A DNA stretch of 64,000 bases from Falsiroseomonas frigidaquae. GTDB taxonomy: Bacteria; Pseudomonadota; Alphaproteobacteria; Acetobacterales; Acetobacteraceae. Location of the stretch: contig NZ_JAAVTX010000006.1 in NCBI RefSeq assembly GCF_012163145.1, positions 186,001 to 250,000 on the forward strand. The letters are read 5' to 3'. The notes beneath the pieces were generated by a model that was not told the DNA's origin, did no database searches, and saw only the letters and a program-made list of their open reading frames with translations. Below are positions 1 through 8,746 of the stretch, piece by piece. The first letter of the stretch is position 1, and every line of letters starts with the position of its first letter. The translations under genes were made by a program, and so were the position numbers.

Positions 1-13
1 ACCAAGGTCAGAA

Positions 14-51
14 GGCGGTCCGTTCCGTGATGATGTCCGGAACGGGCCGCC
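14..51. repeat. Inverted repeat, 14-bp stem and 10-nt loop
   Basis: Positions 14-27 and 38-51 are inverted copies with a single G:T-type mismatch, giving a long GC-rich stem. There is no clear T-run on either side, so a Rho-independent terminator is possible but not shown. It lies just beyond a coding-like C-terminus whose stop is at 70-72 on the minus strand, so it may end that transcript. Confidence 0.45.
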
Positions 52-69
52 ACTGTCGCGCTGCGTCGC

Positions 70-360
70 CTACAGGATGCAGTCGCTGGCCTGCAGGTTG
101 TGCGCCCCGGTGATCTCGACCTGGATGTCGCGGCCGATGCCCGCATCACGCGGCGGCGCGCAGCATGGTGAGCGTGGTGAGCGGCCTGCAGGCCATGCTG
201 ATGAGGCGGACCCGTCTCGAACCCTCAGTGAGCAGCAGTCCACCAGGGCGTCCTAAATAGCGCGACGCACCTCGGCCGGAAGTTCGTCATACGCCTGGCA
301 AGGATCACCCTTGAGCTTGCTGAACGGCTTGGTGGCGATGCTGTTGCGTATCGCGGGCTT
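70..360 (-). pseudogene. Possible decayed coding sequence
   Basis: Two short minus-strand stretches read like real protein but are not in one open frame. Positions 253-360 give 35 residues between two TAG stops, ending in DELPAEVRRAI. A second frame, ending at a TAG at 70-72, gives GRDIQVEITGAHNL and then ASDCIL. Neither has a start codon with a ribosome binding site. Together they suggest a gene broken by frameshifts or stops. I do not recognise the family, and chance coding-like sequence in GC-rich DNA is a real alternative. Nothing else convincing is seen in 1-631. Confidence 0.25.
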
Positions 361-631
361 CTACCGAGGGCCGGACATGCAGCAGACCGCCATGCCAGAT
401 GCCGCGTGCCCGGCGTCGACGCTGAAGGCCGTACCAGCAGAGAGCCGCCACGCACGCCGCCGGCCCAACACCTCCCACTGATATCCCGCGGCAACGGGCC
501 TGTGGCTGCCGCAGGCGGCGCAGGAGGCCGCCTGCGGCAACGAAGGTTGCACCGACCAGGCAAGTGCCCGTCTGCACCCTGCAAGCCAACAGCAGCAACG
601 CGAGCGGGACGGGCTTCGATGTCAGCAATGG

Positions 632-1024
632 TCAGCGGCGGGCACCGCGCCGCTTCGAGTAGCCATCCGCGTCCATGGAACGTCCGACGTTGCCGCTGCG
701 CGAATGGACATCGCCCACCAAGCGGCCATATCGGTCCCGGTGGTGCGGCACGACCGTGACAGTGCCACCTCGCGTGCGACGAGCCAGCTCACGTTGCGCA
801 GCCCGATACCCGCGTTCGCCTCGCTCCGGCGTGTCCACGCCACGAAGACGCACCCGGCCCTGCCGGCATGCAAGGGTGTCGCCGTCCACTGCACGGCAGC
901 CCGTATAGCGCTGCGGCGCAGCCTCCATCGTGCGCGGCGGCTCGCGCCATTGTGCCTGGGATGCAGCGGGAAGCGATGCTGCGAGGGCAAGCGCCAGGAG
1001 AAGCTTTCGCAGCATTGGGTTCAT
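632..1024 (-). CDS. Secreted thermonuclease-like (SNase fold) protein
   Basis: The 130-residue product starts with a clear signal peptide (about residues 1-25, ending SQA-Q) and so acts outside the cytoplasm. The SNase core is recognisable: RAVDGDTLAC carries the metal-binding Asp, VRLRGVDTPE carries the active-site Arg and acidic residue, and DRYGRLVGDV holds the second Arg. Family members cut DNA and RNA in a calcium-dependent way. The C-terminus stops soon after the NVGRSM motif with a basic tail, shorter than usual, where the family normally continues with a helix ending in an aromatic segment. It may be truncated by a frameshift or may be a minimal member. It stands alone ahead of the GMC oxidoreductase stop, with a 195-bp gap holding nothing obvious. 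Confidence 0.75.
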   Translation of the reverse strand: MNPMLRKLLLALALAASLPAASQAQWREPPRTMEAAPQRYTGCRAVDGDTLACRQGRVRLRGVDTPERGERGYRAAQRELARRTRGGTVTVVPHHRDRYGRLVGDVHSRSGNVGRSMDADGYSKRRGARR

Positions 1025-1219
1025 TGGCCAATCTCGTCAGGCATTCCAGGAAGCTTAGGCGCGCAAGCTCGCCGGCTCCGGTCAGGTTTCGTCATGGCTT
1101 GTAGCTGGAGCGGAGCGGCGGATACCACCCCGGCCGTGCACGCGCAGTGAATTCGACGTGCAGATTCCCGCTGGCGGCGAAGCGCAGATCGGCGCGCGGC
1201 GCATCGCCCGCCATCCGCC

Positions 1220-2836
1220 CTACATGGCGTGCGCCTGCTTGATAAGCTCCGCTGCACGCTCGCCGATGATCGCGCAGGGCGCCTGCGTATTCCCGGTCGT
1301 CACGCGCGGCATGATGGAACCATCTGCCACCCGCAGGCCTTCCACGCCGTAGACACGGAGCGCGGCATCCACGACCGACATGTCATCGCGCCCCATCTTG
1401 GCCGTACAACTCTGATGCCAGTAGGTGACGGCCGCCTCGCGAATATAGAGCTCGAGCGCCTCGTCATTCAGCTCACCAGGCATTGCTTCGCCCCGCACGA
1501 AGGGGCGGAAGGCCGGCGCATTGCCCAGCGCGCGGCAGAGCTCGATGCAGGACCTGGCGGTCGTCATATCCGCCGGATGGGACAGGAACTCGGTATCGAC
1601 GGCGACGGGCGCCAGCGGATCGGCGCTACGCAGGCGCAAGCTCCCGCGGCTGACGGGATGTGCAAGTCCGGCGAACATCGTCCAGCCATGCGCCGGAACG
1701 CCGCGCGCCGCCGTCTTCTCACTCGGGACCGGGAACTCCACCTGACAGAACAGCAGGTCCGGCACATCCAGATCGGCCCGGCTTTTCCAGTACATGGTCG
1801 CCTCGCTACCGCTGTTCCGCGGCGCGATCGGCTCCGCATATTCCCAGGTACAGCCGAAGGAGACATGGTCCTGGAAGTTGCGGCCGACGCCGGGCAGGTG
1901 CTGGCGGACCGGAATGCCGAAGAGCCCCAGCTCGGCCCGGTCACCGATGCCTGAATGCATCAGCACCTTCGGCGTCTGGATGGCGCCCAGCGACAGCACG
2001 ACCTCGGCACGCGCATGGGCCACCGTGACCTGTCCGCCGCGAACGAACTCGACACCGGACGCGCGCCGACCGTCAAACAGAACACGCCGCACCAGGGCGC
2101 CGGTCAGCACCGTCAGATTCGGCCGGTCGAGCCAGGGGTGGACATAGGCGCGGTACAGGGACTGGCGTCGGCCGTCGCGAACCAGCATGTCGCTGATCGC
2201 GGCGCCGCCCTGCCCCTCCATCATTCGCCCGTTCGGATGATCATGGACGGGGATGCCGATCTGGCTCGCCGCCTCCAGCATGGCCAGCGCGATCGGGCTG
2301 GGATCCGCCGCGGGCTGCACCCAGACCGGCCCGCCGGTGCCTCGGAACTGCGGATCGGGCACGCCCTGCCAATTCTCGATGCGACGATAGATGCTGAGAA
2401 CGTTGTCATAGCCCCAGGCTGGATCACCCGCCTCCGAAGCGAAGAAGTCCCAGTCGCTGCGATGCCCGCGCGCCCACACCATCACATTGACGCTCGAGCC
2501 GCCGCCGAGCCCCTTGCCCATCGACAGCGACAGCTGCCTGCCGTTCAGATGCGGGTTGGGTTCCGCCTGGAATCCCCAGTCGCGTTCCGAACCCAGGTTG
2601 GTCGGCCACAAGGCGGGGTTCTGGACTGATTCCGCCTCATCACTGCCGCCCGCTTCCAACAGCAGCACCTGGACCTCCGGGTTCTCGGCCAGCCGCCGTG
2701 CGACCACCGAGCCGGAGGCGCCGGCCCCGCAGACGATGACGTCATACTGGGATTGCAGGCGCGCCGTCAGGCGCGTCTGGTTGTCGCGCGCACGGATCGC
2801 GAAATCGGCATCCTCGGACGATGTGGCGTTGGTCAT
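1220..2836 (-). CDS. GMC family FAD-dependent oxidoreductase
   Basis: The 538-residue product is a glucose-methanol-choline oxidoreductase of the choline/alcohol dehydrogenase type. The N-terminal Rossmann motif is GAGASG (about 37-42), with Glu61 placed to bind the FAD ribose. The first GMC signature GKGLGGGSSVN lies near 108-117 and the second, GAIQTPKVLMHSGIGD, in the middle. The C-terminal active-site region has YWHQSCTAKMG with the catalytic His, followed by TGNTQAP. It oxidises an alcohol group on an unknown substrate. The open frame extends 41 codons further upstream, but the start at 2836 is preferred because GGAG precedes it at good spacing and the extra residues look non-coding. It is cytoplasmic, with no signal peptide. 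It may belong with the nearby hydrolases and dehydrogenases in a catabolic region, which is inference. Confidence 0.85.
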   Translation of the reverse strand: MTNATSSEDADFAIRARDNQTRLTARLQSQYDVIVCGAGASGSVVARRLAENPEVQVLLLEAGGSDEAESVQNPALWPTNLGSERDWGFQAEPNPHLNGRQLSLSMGKGLGGGSSVNVMVWARGHRSDWDFFASEAGDPAWGYDNVLSIYRRIENWQGVPDPQFRGTGGPVWVQPAADPSPIALAMLEAASQIGIPVHDHPNGRMMEGQGGAAISDMLVRDGRRQSLYRAYVHPWLDRPNLTVLTGALVRRVLFDGRRASGVEFVRGGQVTVAHARAEVVLSLGAIQTPKVLMHSGIGDRAELGLFGIPVRQHLPGVGRNFQDHVSFGCTWEYAEPIAPRNSGSEATMYWKSRADLDVPDLLFCQVEFPVPSEKTAARGVPAHGWTMFAGLAHPVSRGSLRLRSADPLAPVAVDTEFLSHPADMTTARSCIELCRALGNAPAFRPFVRGEAMPGELNDEALELYIREAAVTYWHQSCTAKMGRDDMSVVDAALRVYGVEGLRVADGSIMPRVTTGNTQAPCAIIGERAAELIKQAHAM

Positions 2837-2990
2837 GATCTGTGACTCCATAGGGCTGAACTGCGGAGTCCCGAACCAGCCGGGCGAACCGGCTGGCGAG
2901 CGGGATCTGCAGTCACCTGCCGCAGCAGCGACGGAGCCGGAAATCTGAAGGCCGCGCATGACGGCGCCATGTCAAAACGACCCCGCTTGC

Positions 2991-5381
2991 CTACAGACGA
3001 AATACGGGGGCGGCCTGTGCCGACGGAGGCGCTTGCAGGACCGCCTGTCGCAGGCTGCGGGCCAGCTCTTCCGCCATCAGTGGCCACGCGATCCATTCGA
3101 AGCCAGCCAGCGGCGTTGCGCTTGCGATGATGATGGGCAGGCCGGGCGCGGTGAGGCGAAGTGTTCTGGCCATCTCGCTGCTGCCTTCCAGCAGAAGCGC
3201 GGCCGAGTACACCGGTGCTTCGACGCGCAACGCGCCCAGTGCATCGGGCAGGCTGGAAAAGCCATGCGGCTCATAGCCTAGCATGGCGAGCAACTCCTCC
3301 TCGCGCGGTAGCCGGTCGTCGCCGTGCAGCAGGAGCACCGGCTCCCCCTCCCCGCGCGGCAGATCGTTGCGTGCGACCTCCGCCGCGACGGCACGCGGCA
3401 GCCATACTTCGAAGCAACTCCCCTCTCCCGGGGCGCTCGAAACCGCGATGCCGCCGCCATGCACCAGCACGATCTCCCGCACCGTCGCAAGACCAAGCCC
3501 ATGGCCGGCCTGCCGCGTGGTGAAGAAGGGCTCGAAGATGCGCTCCCGCGTCGCCGCATCCATGCCTCGCCCCGTATCCTGCACCCGGATCAGCACGTAG
3601 TGGTCCGGCCGCAGCGCGCCGAGGCGAAGCGCGCGGTGCTCCCGAAGGGTCCGCGCCTCGACCTGAAGCGTCACCACACCCGCGCCATCCATCGCCTGGG
3701 CCGCGTTGCGGACCAGGTTCACGATGACCTGCTGCAATGCGGTCCCGTCACCCCAGACGAAGGCCGCCTCGGGCATTGCCTCGAATGCCAGCTGCACCTG
3801 CGCGGGCAGCATGGCGCGCAGAAGCAGCTCCGTCTCCGTGAGCAATGTGCCGAGCTCGACGCCATGCTGCGCGGTCTGCTGCGGCCCGCCGAAGGCCAGG
3901 ATATCGGAGGCGAGGTCGCGTGCGCGTTCAGCGGCGCGGCGAATGTCTGCGATGCGCGCGGGGGAGCGTTCGGTCATCGCCATCTCGGCAAAGCCCAGGA
4001 TGGCGCCAATGATGTTGTTGAAGTTGTGCGCGATCCCGCTGGCGAAGGTACCGAGCATCTGCATCTGCCGCGATTCCACCTCGCGCGCTGCAAGCCGGCT
4101 CCGCTCCGCCTCCAGGCTGCGTCGCGTGACGAGGTTGAGCAGCGCGTCGAGCGCAAGGCCGAGCGAGGCCAGTTCCGGCTCCGCCGGGATGCGGCCCGGG
4201 CGCGCCATCTCGCAGCCGAGCACCGCCGCGACGCCATCCCCGGTCCGGCGCACCGCGGCAAACCAGGCATGGGGCTGGCCCGGCAGTGCAAGGAGATCCG
4301 GATGCCCAGGGGGCATGCGCAGCGTTGCCGCCGGCTGGGCCGAGTGGGCAGCCGTGAGCGCCAGGACGGCATGGGCCCAACCCTGCGCGTGCGCCGTACC
4401 GTCCTCCGACCAGAGATGCGTAACCGGTGCGGGACCTTCGACAAGCAGATAGGCGCGATACGCGCCAAGCCGTCGCGAGATCTCCTCGAGCGCATGATCG
4501 AGACCGGTATCCGCCTCATCTGCTTGCGTGCCGATGAGCCGGGCTGAAAGTCGGGCCAGCATGTTCTGGAAGGCCGCGTGCCGCCGCATCGCATCGGACC
4601 GGGCGCGCAGCCGGATACCAAGCAGCAGAAGGCCCAGGAGGAGGAGCACCGCGCAGGCATAGAGCAGCAGCCGGTATTGCCCTGCCTTCAACTCCGCCGC
4701 CATGCGACGGTCCTGCACCTCCGTAGCGATAGCGTGACGCACCGATCCGCCGGCATGGGACTGAAGCTCGCGCAGCAGCCCATCGACCCGCGGCAGTAGA
4801 TCGTGCAGGAGCCAGCCATGCGCGAGGAGCGCGGAAACGGCCTCAGCGGCGCGGCCGGCGACAGGCTCCCGGTGCAGATCGGTCAGGCCGCGGCGCACCT
4901 CACTGACCACGGCGGGCGAGGTGTCGAGCGTGAGGTGCAGGACGGCAGATCCAAGCCGCCCGGCGCCTGCGACGGGCATGGCGCCGTCGGGCGGGGCGGA
5001 AAGCAGGATCGAGAGTCGACTGAACTGCGCAAGCGAGTTCTGCAGGAGTGCGTTGGCGCTCTTGATCGATTCGACCAGGGCCTCCTGACGTTCATGCCAG
5101 GCCTTAAGCCGATCGAGCGACTGGGGCGTGGTCTTGTCATGCAGGACGACGAGCGCGGCTTCGAAACGGCGAAGTGCCCCGACCAGCGGATCGTAGTCGC
5201 GCAGCAGCCCGGCGCGTGCGGCCAGCAGATCGCGCCGGATCGCGCTCTCGGCCATCTCGATCTCCGCCAGCGCCTGCATGGCTTCGTCAAAGGGTCGGTG
5301 ATCCACGGAGAAGCCGCGCAGCAGCAGCCAGGTGAGCAGCAGCAGGGCCGCGCCCACCCCCGCCAGGATGATGCGCGTCAT
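2991..5381 (-). CDS. VirA-like DAHL-domain sensor histidine kinase with degenerate receiver
   Basis: The 796-residue membrane kinase has a TM segment at about 5-22, an all-helical periplasmic region (about 25-235) of the DAHL type, and a second TM at about 237-257. A GAF-like linker follows (about 270-415), then HisKA with phospho-acceptor His452 in GIAHNFNNIIG, and a HATPase domain (N-box NLVRNAAQAM near 555, G1 DTGRGMD near 602, G2 GHGLGLATV near 627). This order matches VirA. Residues about 681-785 resemble a receiver domain, but the phospho-acceptor Asp position reads LLLEG and the conserved Lys-Pro reads Trp-Pro, so it cannot be phosphorylated in the usual way. The ATG overlaps the stop of the upstream di-heme peroxidase gene by 4 bp (ATGA). 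Its partner is probably the response regulator two genes upstream. The ligand is unknown. Confidence 0.85.
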   Translation of the reverse strand: MTRIILAGVGAALLLLTWLLLRGFSVDHRPFDEAMQALAEIEMAESAIRRDLLAARAGLLRDYDPLVGALRRFEAALVVLHDKTTPQSLDRLKAWHERQEALVESIKSANALLQNSLAQFSRLSILLSAPPDGAMPVAGAGRLGSAVLHLTLDTSPAVVSEVRRGLTDLHREPVAGRAAEAVSALLAHGWLLHDLLPRVDGLLRELQSHAGGSVRHAIATEVQDRRMAAELKAGQYRLLLYACAVLLLLGLLLLGIRLRARSDAMRRHAAFQNMLARLSARLIGTQADEADTGLDHALEEISRRLGAYRAYLLVEGPAPVTHLWSEDGTAHAQGWAHAVLALTAAHSAQPAATLRMPPGHPDLLALPGQPHAWFAAVRRTGDGVAAVLGCEMARPGRIPAEPELASLGLALDALLNLVTRRSLEAERSRLAAREVESRQMQMLGTFASGIAHNFNNIIGAILGFAEMAMTERSPARIADIRRAAERARDLASDILAFGGPQQTAQHGVELGTLLTETELLLRAMLPAQVQLAFEAMPEAAFVWGDGTALQQVIVNLVRNAAQAMDGAGVVTLQVEARTLREHRALRLGALRPDHYVLIRVQDTGRGMDAATRERIFEPFFTTRQAGHGLGLATVREIVLVHGGGIAVSSAPGEGSCFEVWLPRAVAAEVARNDLPRGEGEPVLLLHGDDRLPREEELLAMLGYEPHGFSSLPDALGALRVEAPVYSAALLLEGSSEMARTLRLTAPGLPIIIASATPLAGFEWIAWPLMAEELARSLRQAVLQAPPSAQAAPVFRL

Positions 5382-6373
5382 TGCGGGGCCGTGACCGGGT
5401 TACCGCGGTAGCTGCCGGTCAGGGTGCGGAGGAAGGCGACGATGGAAGCGACCTGTGCCTGCTCCATGACCAGGTTGAGCTGGGCGAGCCCCATGCCGCG
5501 CACCGCATCCTCCAGCGTCGCGGCACTGCCGTCATGGAAATAGGGAGCCGTAGCCGCAACGTTGCGCAGGCTCGGTACGCGCAGGACACGCGGCTCCGGC
5601 GCAGCCAAGGCGTGGAATATGCCGTGCTGCTGGAAGAGATTACCGCCGATGTTCACGCCCTGGTGGCAGGCCGAGCAGCCGATGGAGCGGAAAAGCAGAT
5701 ATCCCTCATGCTCCTCCGGCGTGATGGCCTCAGCCGCGCCGCCGAGCCACCGGTCGAAGCGGCTGCGCGGCGTGACCAGGCTGCGCTGGAAAGTGGCAAG
5801 TGCGTCGAGCAGCGCCGCCTTGTCCAGTCTCCGCCGATAGACATCGCGGAACTCGGCGACCAGGCCTGGATCCGCGGAAAGACGCTGCAGGACAACCTGA
5901 ATATCCGCCCCCATGATGGCGGGGTTGCGCAGCAGGGTCTCGGTCTGCACCTCCAGGCCGCGCGCCCTTCCCTCCCAACCCAGGCGAAAGCTGAGCGTGG
6001 CATTGAATACGGTCGCCGTGTTCAGCGGCAGTTCGACCCCGTCCAGGCCAACATCCCGCTGCCGGGAGGTGGCGCCGTTGGTTCGCAGATCATGGCAGGT
6101 GGCGCATGAGCGGGAGCCGTCGCCCGAAAGTCGCGGATCGCCGAAGAGTCGCTCGCCCAGCGCGCGCCGGCGTTCATCCACCGGCGGCAGCGGCGGCAGG
6201 ATGCTGATCGGATGCGACGATGGCGTCACCTCGTTCACCGCCGCGCGACGCGGGGGATCGCCCCCTTCCATGACGGCGAACAGGAGGAGGAGGCCGGTCA
6301 ATGTCGCTGTCGCGAGCGGCAGGGCGATCAGCGGCCAGGCGAAGAAGCGCCGCCGTATCGCCCGCATATCCAT
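5378..6373 (-). CDS. Di-heme cytochrome c peroxidase / MauG family protein
   Basis: The 331-residue product has an N-terminal TM anchor or signal (about 11-34) and two heme c motifs, CATCH at 90-94 and CSACH at 233-237, in the arrangement of bacterial di-heme peroxidases and MauG. The segment NTATVFNATLSFRLGW between them is typical of the family. It should sit in the periplasm and either reduce peroxide or carry out MauG-like oxidation. It is the middle gene of a tight operon: its ATG overlaps the regulator stop by 1 bp and its own stop overlaps the sensor kinase start by 4 bp. Such coupling suggests that the enzyme is part of, or a target of, the signalling pathway. Substrate and electron donor cannot be told from the sequence. 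Confidence 0.88.
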   Translation of the reverse strand: MDMRAIRRRFFAWPLIALPLATATLTGLLLLFAVMEGGDPPRRAAVNEVTPSSHPISILPPLPPVDERRRALGERLFGDPRLSGDGSRSCATCHDLRTNGATSRQRDVGLDGVELPLNTATVFNATLSFRLGWEGRARGLEVQTETLLRNPAIMGADIQVVLQRLSADPGLVAEFRDVYRRRLDKAALLDALATFQRSLVTPRSRFDRWLGGAAEAITPEEHEGYLLFRSIGCSACHQGVNIGGNLFQQHGIFHALAAPEPRVLRVPSLRNVAATAPYFHDGSAATLEDAVRGMGLAQLNLVMEQAQVASIVAFLRTLTGSYRGNPVTAPQ

Positions 6374-7128
6374 CAGATGCGCTCGACGAGGACGTCGAAG
6401 GTGTAGCCGACGCCGCGTTCCGTCCTGATCATGCTCACCGAACGCCCGGCATCAAGCTTGCGGCGCAGGCGAAGAACCTGCACGTCGATGCTGCGATCGA
6501 AGACATCCTCATGGACGCGCGTTGCCTGCAGCAGGTGCTCGCGCGCGAGCGGACGTCCGGGCGCGTCGAGGAAGGCGCAGAGCAGCGCGAACTCACCCTT
6601 GGTCAGACGCACCTCGACACCGTCCGGGCTCGTCAGGCGCCGCATGCGCCGGTCCAGCATCCAGTCCGCAAAGCGCTGCCGGATCGACTCGCGGTTCGGT
6701 CGGGGACTTGCGGCATGCCGGCGCAGCACCGCACGGATGCGGGCCAGCAGCTCGCGGGGGCTGAACGGCTTGGTGACATAGTCGTCGGCGCCAAGTTCCA
6801 GGCCGATCACGCGATCCACCTCATCGCGGCGCTCACCCGTGATGATGATGACGGGAATGTCCGAGCGCGCACGGATCTCGCGCAGCAGCGTCAGTCCGCT
6901 TTGTGCGCCGAGACGCAGATCGAGCACCACCAATGCCAGATCGTCGCGTGCGACCTGGCGCTCCACCTCCTGGCGCTCCACCGTGGCCGTTGCACGAAGG
7001 CCGTTGTCGAGCAGGAAGTTCACGACCATCTGGCGCATGTCCGGGTCGTCGTCGACGACAAGGATCCGCGGCGACCAGGATGAGGGCTTTGCCCCAACGG
7101 GCGGATCGTCAAACATCTGCAGCATCAT
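6373..7128 (-). CDS. OmpR-family response regulator (VirG-like)
   Basis: The 251-residue product has a receiver domain with the acidic pair in VVDDDPD (about 25-29), phospho-acceptor Asp70 in VVLDLRLG and Lys in YVTKPFS. A C-terminal winged-helix DNA-binding domain follows, with LTKGEFALLCAF and the wing ERGVGYTFD. It should bind DNA when phosphorylated, most likely by the DAHL sensor encoded two genes downstream. The open frame runs 74 codons further upstream. The start at 7128 (or 7125, the next ATG) is chosen because AGGA lies about 7 nt before it and the receiver begins soon after. It is the first gene of the three-gene operon and may control that operon's own promoter, which would lie in the gap upstream. 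Confidence 0.85.
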   Translation of the reverse strand: MMLQMFDDPPVGAKPSSWSPRILVVDDDPDMRQMVVNFLLDNGLRATATVERQEVERQVARDDLALVVLDLRLGAQSGLTLLREIRARSDIPVIIITGERRDEVDRVIGLELGADDYVTKPFSPRELLARIRAVLRRHAASPRPNRESIRQRFADWMLDRRMRRLTSPDGVEVRLTKGEFALLCAFLDAPGRPLAREHLLQATRVHEDVFDRSIDVQVLRLRRKLDAGRSVSMIRTERGVGYTFDVLVERI

Positions 7129-7436
7129 CGGGATCCTGACCTTGTTTCTCCGGCTTTCATCGGTGGTGCGAGATGGCGCGGGAGGATGCGGAACGGGAAG
7201 CCGGCACGGCGCACCGCGCGGGCCAGGCGTTCGGGCCGGCATATGTGGAAGGCGTGTTACCGTCGCGTTTCGCCAAGCCAACGCGTCGATTGCATCTGTC
7301 ACCGAGCGTGACGCCGATGGGTAGCAGGACAGGCCGTTCATGCCGCCCATCCGAAGCTGGCCATCGGCTTTCGAATGCCCTGCCCTGCGCGGCGATGGCG
7401 GCCGGGCCCGATCCCGCGCCGCCCCGTCGTGATCGG
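7129..7436. other. Intergenic gap with no gene seen
   Basis: These 308 bases lie between the response regulator start and the end of the next minus-strand gene. Open frames here are extensions or shadows without ribosome binding sites. The promoter of the regulator-peroxidase-kinase operon should lie here, but I cannot fix its -35 and -10 boxes. Confidence 0.4.
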
Positions 7437-8228
7437 TCAGCGGGCCGCCTGCCTGACCTGCTTCGCCGCCTCCTCGATCACGCCGACGGTCACCCGGGCC
7501 TGCGTCATGAAGACCGCGTGGCTGGCCGGTACCTCGGTCACCTTTGCACCAATGCGGCTGGCCATGTGGCGCAGCATGCGAAGGTCGAAGGCCTTGTCGT
7601 CGGTCGCGATCAGCGCCCAGCTCGGCTTGCTGCGCCAGGCGGCCTGGGTCAGCCGCGTACCGAAGGCCGCCATGGCGATCGGCACCTGCGAGTCACGCAT
7701 GAAGGCCGCATCGGCGTCGCTGGTATCGGCGGCGAAGCCGGCCTTGAACTTCTCCGCGCTGAGGAAGCCGAAGCCATCGGGAGTCGTCTCGATGACGAAG
7801 TCGGACTGCGGCGCGAAGCCTTCATACTGCTGGGCCGTCGTCTCGCCGGCATCGGGCGAGAGCGCCGAAACGTACACCAGGCTGGCGACCTTCGGATGGA
7901 CGCCCGCCTCGGTGATGATGCTGCCGCCCCAGGAATGCCCGACAAGCACCGTCGGGCCGTCCTGGCGATCGAGCACCCGACGCGTCGCCGCGACATCATC
8001 GGCGAGCGAGGTCAGCGGAATCTGCACGATGCTGACGCGATAGCCGCGCGAGACCAGTGTCTCGTAGACGGGGCGCCAGCCGGAGCCATCGACGAAGGCG
8101 CCGTGCACCAGCACCACGTTCCGCACCGGCTGGGTCTGCGAGGTCTGGCCCGCCGGCTGCGCCTGCGCGGAGGTGGTGATACTGGCGGCGGCGGTGGCGG
8201 CGAGCACGTCGCGTCGTGTGGTTGTCAT
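7437..8228 (-). CDS. Tat-exported alpha/beta hydrolase
   Basis: The 263-residue product begins with a twin-arginine leader (TTTRRDVLAATAA, ending near SAQAQ), so a folded enzyme is exported. The alpha/beta-hydrolase fold follows: VLVHGAF forms the oxyanion strand, GHSWGG carries the nucleophile Ser, and PASHAVFMTQ near the C-terminus supplies the catalytic His. It resembles small esterases of the Abhydrolase_6 group. Substrate is unknown. The open frame begins 14 codons earlier, but the start at 8228 places the RR motif correctly. It lies downstream of a small secreted protein and another hydrolase on the same strand, so the three may be co-transcribed. Confidence 0.82.
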   Translation of the reverse strand: MTTTRRDVLAATAAASITTSAQAQPAGQTSQTQPVRNVVLVHGAFVDGSGWRPVYETLVSRGYRVSIVQIPLTSLADDVAATRRVLDRQDGPTVLVGHSWGGSIITEAGVHPKVASLVYVSALSPDAGETTAQQYEGFAPQSDFVIETTPDGFGFLSAEKFKAGFAADTSDADAAFMRDSQVPIAMAAFGTRLTQAAWRSKPSWALIATDDKAFDLRMLRHMASRIGAKVTEVPASHAVFMTQARVTVGVIEEAAKQVRQAAR

Positions 8229-8270
8229 GGCGATTCTCCTTTCTGTGGCGACGGATGAAGCGGGCCGCAC

Positions 8271-8624
8271 TCAGCGTCCGACCGGATTTGCCATGGCGCG
8301 CCGCGCCATCTCCAGCATCATCGCCGGCACATAGACGAGGGTGCTTTCTTCGCCCGATCCGATGGACATCGGGACGAAGCCGGGACGCGGCTGCTGCGAG
8401 AAGATCGTGTCCAGATGCACGATGCGGACCGACATCCCGTCCGGCATCGACACCATGACGCGGCCGCCGCCGAGGAGCGTGGCCTGGCCCATCGGGCCGT
8501 AGTCGATCTCGCAGTTCTCGCCGACGCAACGGCTGATCGGATAGGACTGCGCCACGGCATCCGCCGCCGAAAGGCTGGCGGCGAGCAGGGTACCGGTGAG
8601 CGCGATGCGGAGCTGTGCGAACAT
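8271..8624 (-). CDS. Small secreted protein of unknown function
   Basis: The 117-residue product has a signal peptide (MFAQLRIALTGTLLAASL, cleaved near AVAQ), so it is periplasmic or secreted. The mature part is about 95 residues with two Cys close together (RCVGENCEI), which could form a disulphide, and a Gly-rich beta-like segment. I do not recognise a family. The start at 8624 is chosen because the signal peptide begins there and AGGAAA precedes it; the open frame upstream has no such features. It sits 42 bp before the Tat-exported hydrolase start, which suggests one transcript. Confidence 0.6.
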   Translation of the reverse strand: MFAQLRIALTGTLLAASLSAADAVAQSYPISRCVGENCEIDYGPMGQATLLGGGRVMVSMPDGMSVRIVHLDTIFSQQPRPGFVPMSIGSGEESTLVYVPAMMLEMARRAMANPVGR

Positions 8625-8746
8625 CTGATTTTCCTTTGCTGGATTGGAGGCGATGGGGTGACGGCATCTCGACCAGGATGCCGTCGGGTGAATCGCTGCC
8701 TCCGGCTGCGATTCACCGGATCGGAAATGGCTGCGCGAGAGGCGCC

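Noticed and set aside
305-628. 107-codon frame with a hydrophobic N-terminus
   Set aside because: It needs a TTG start without a ribosome binding site and becomes Arg/Ala/Gly-rich like a shadow frame; coding is not supported.
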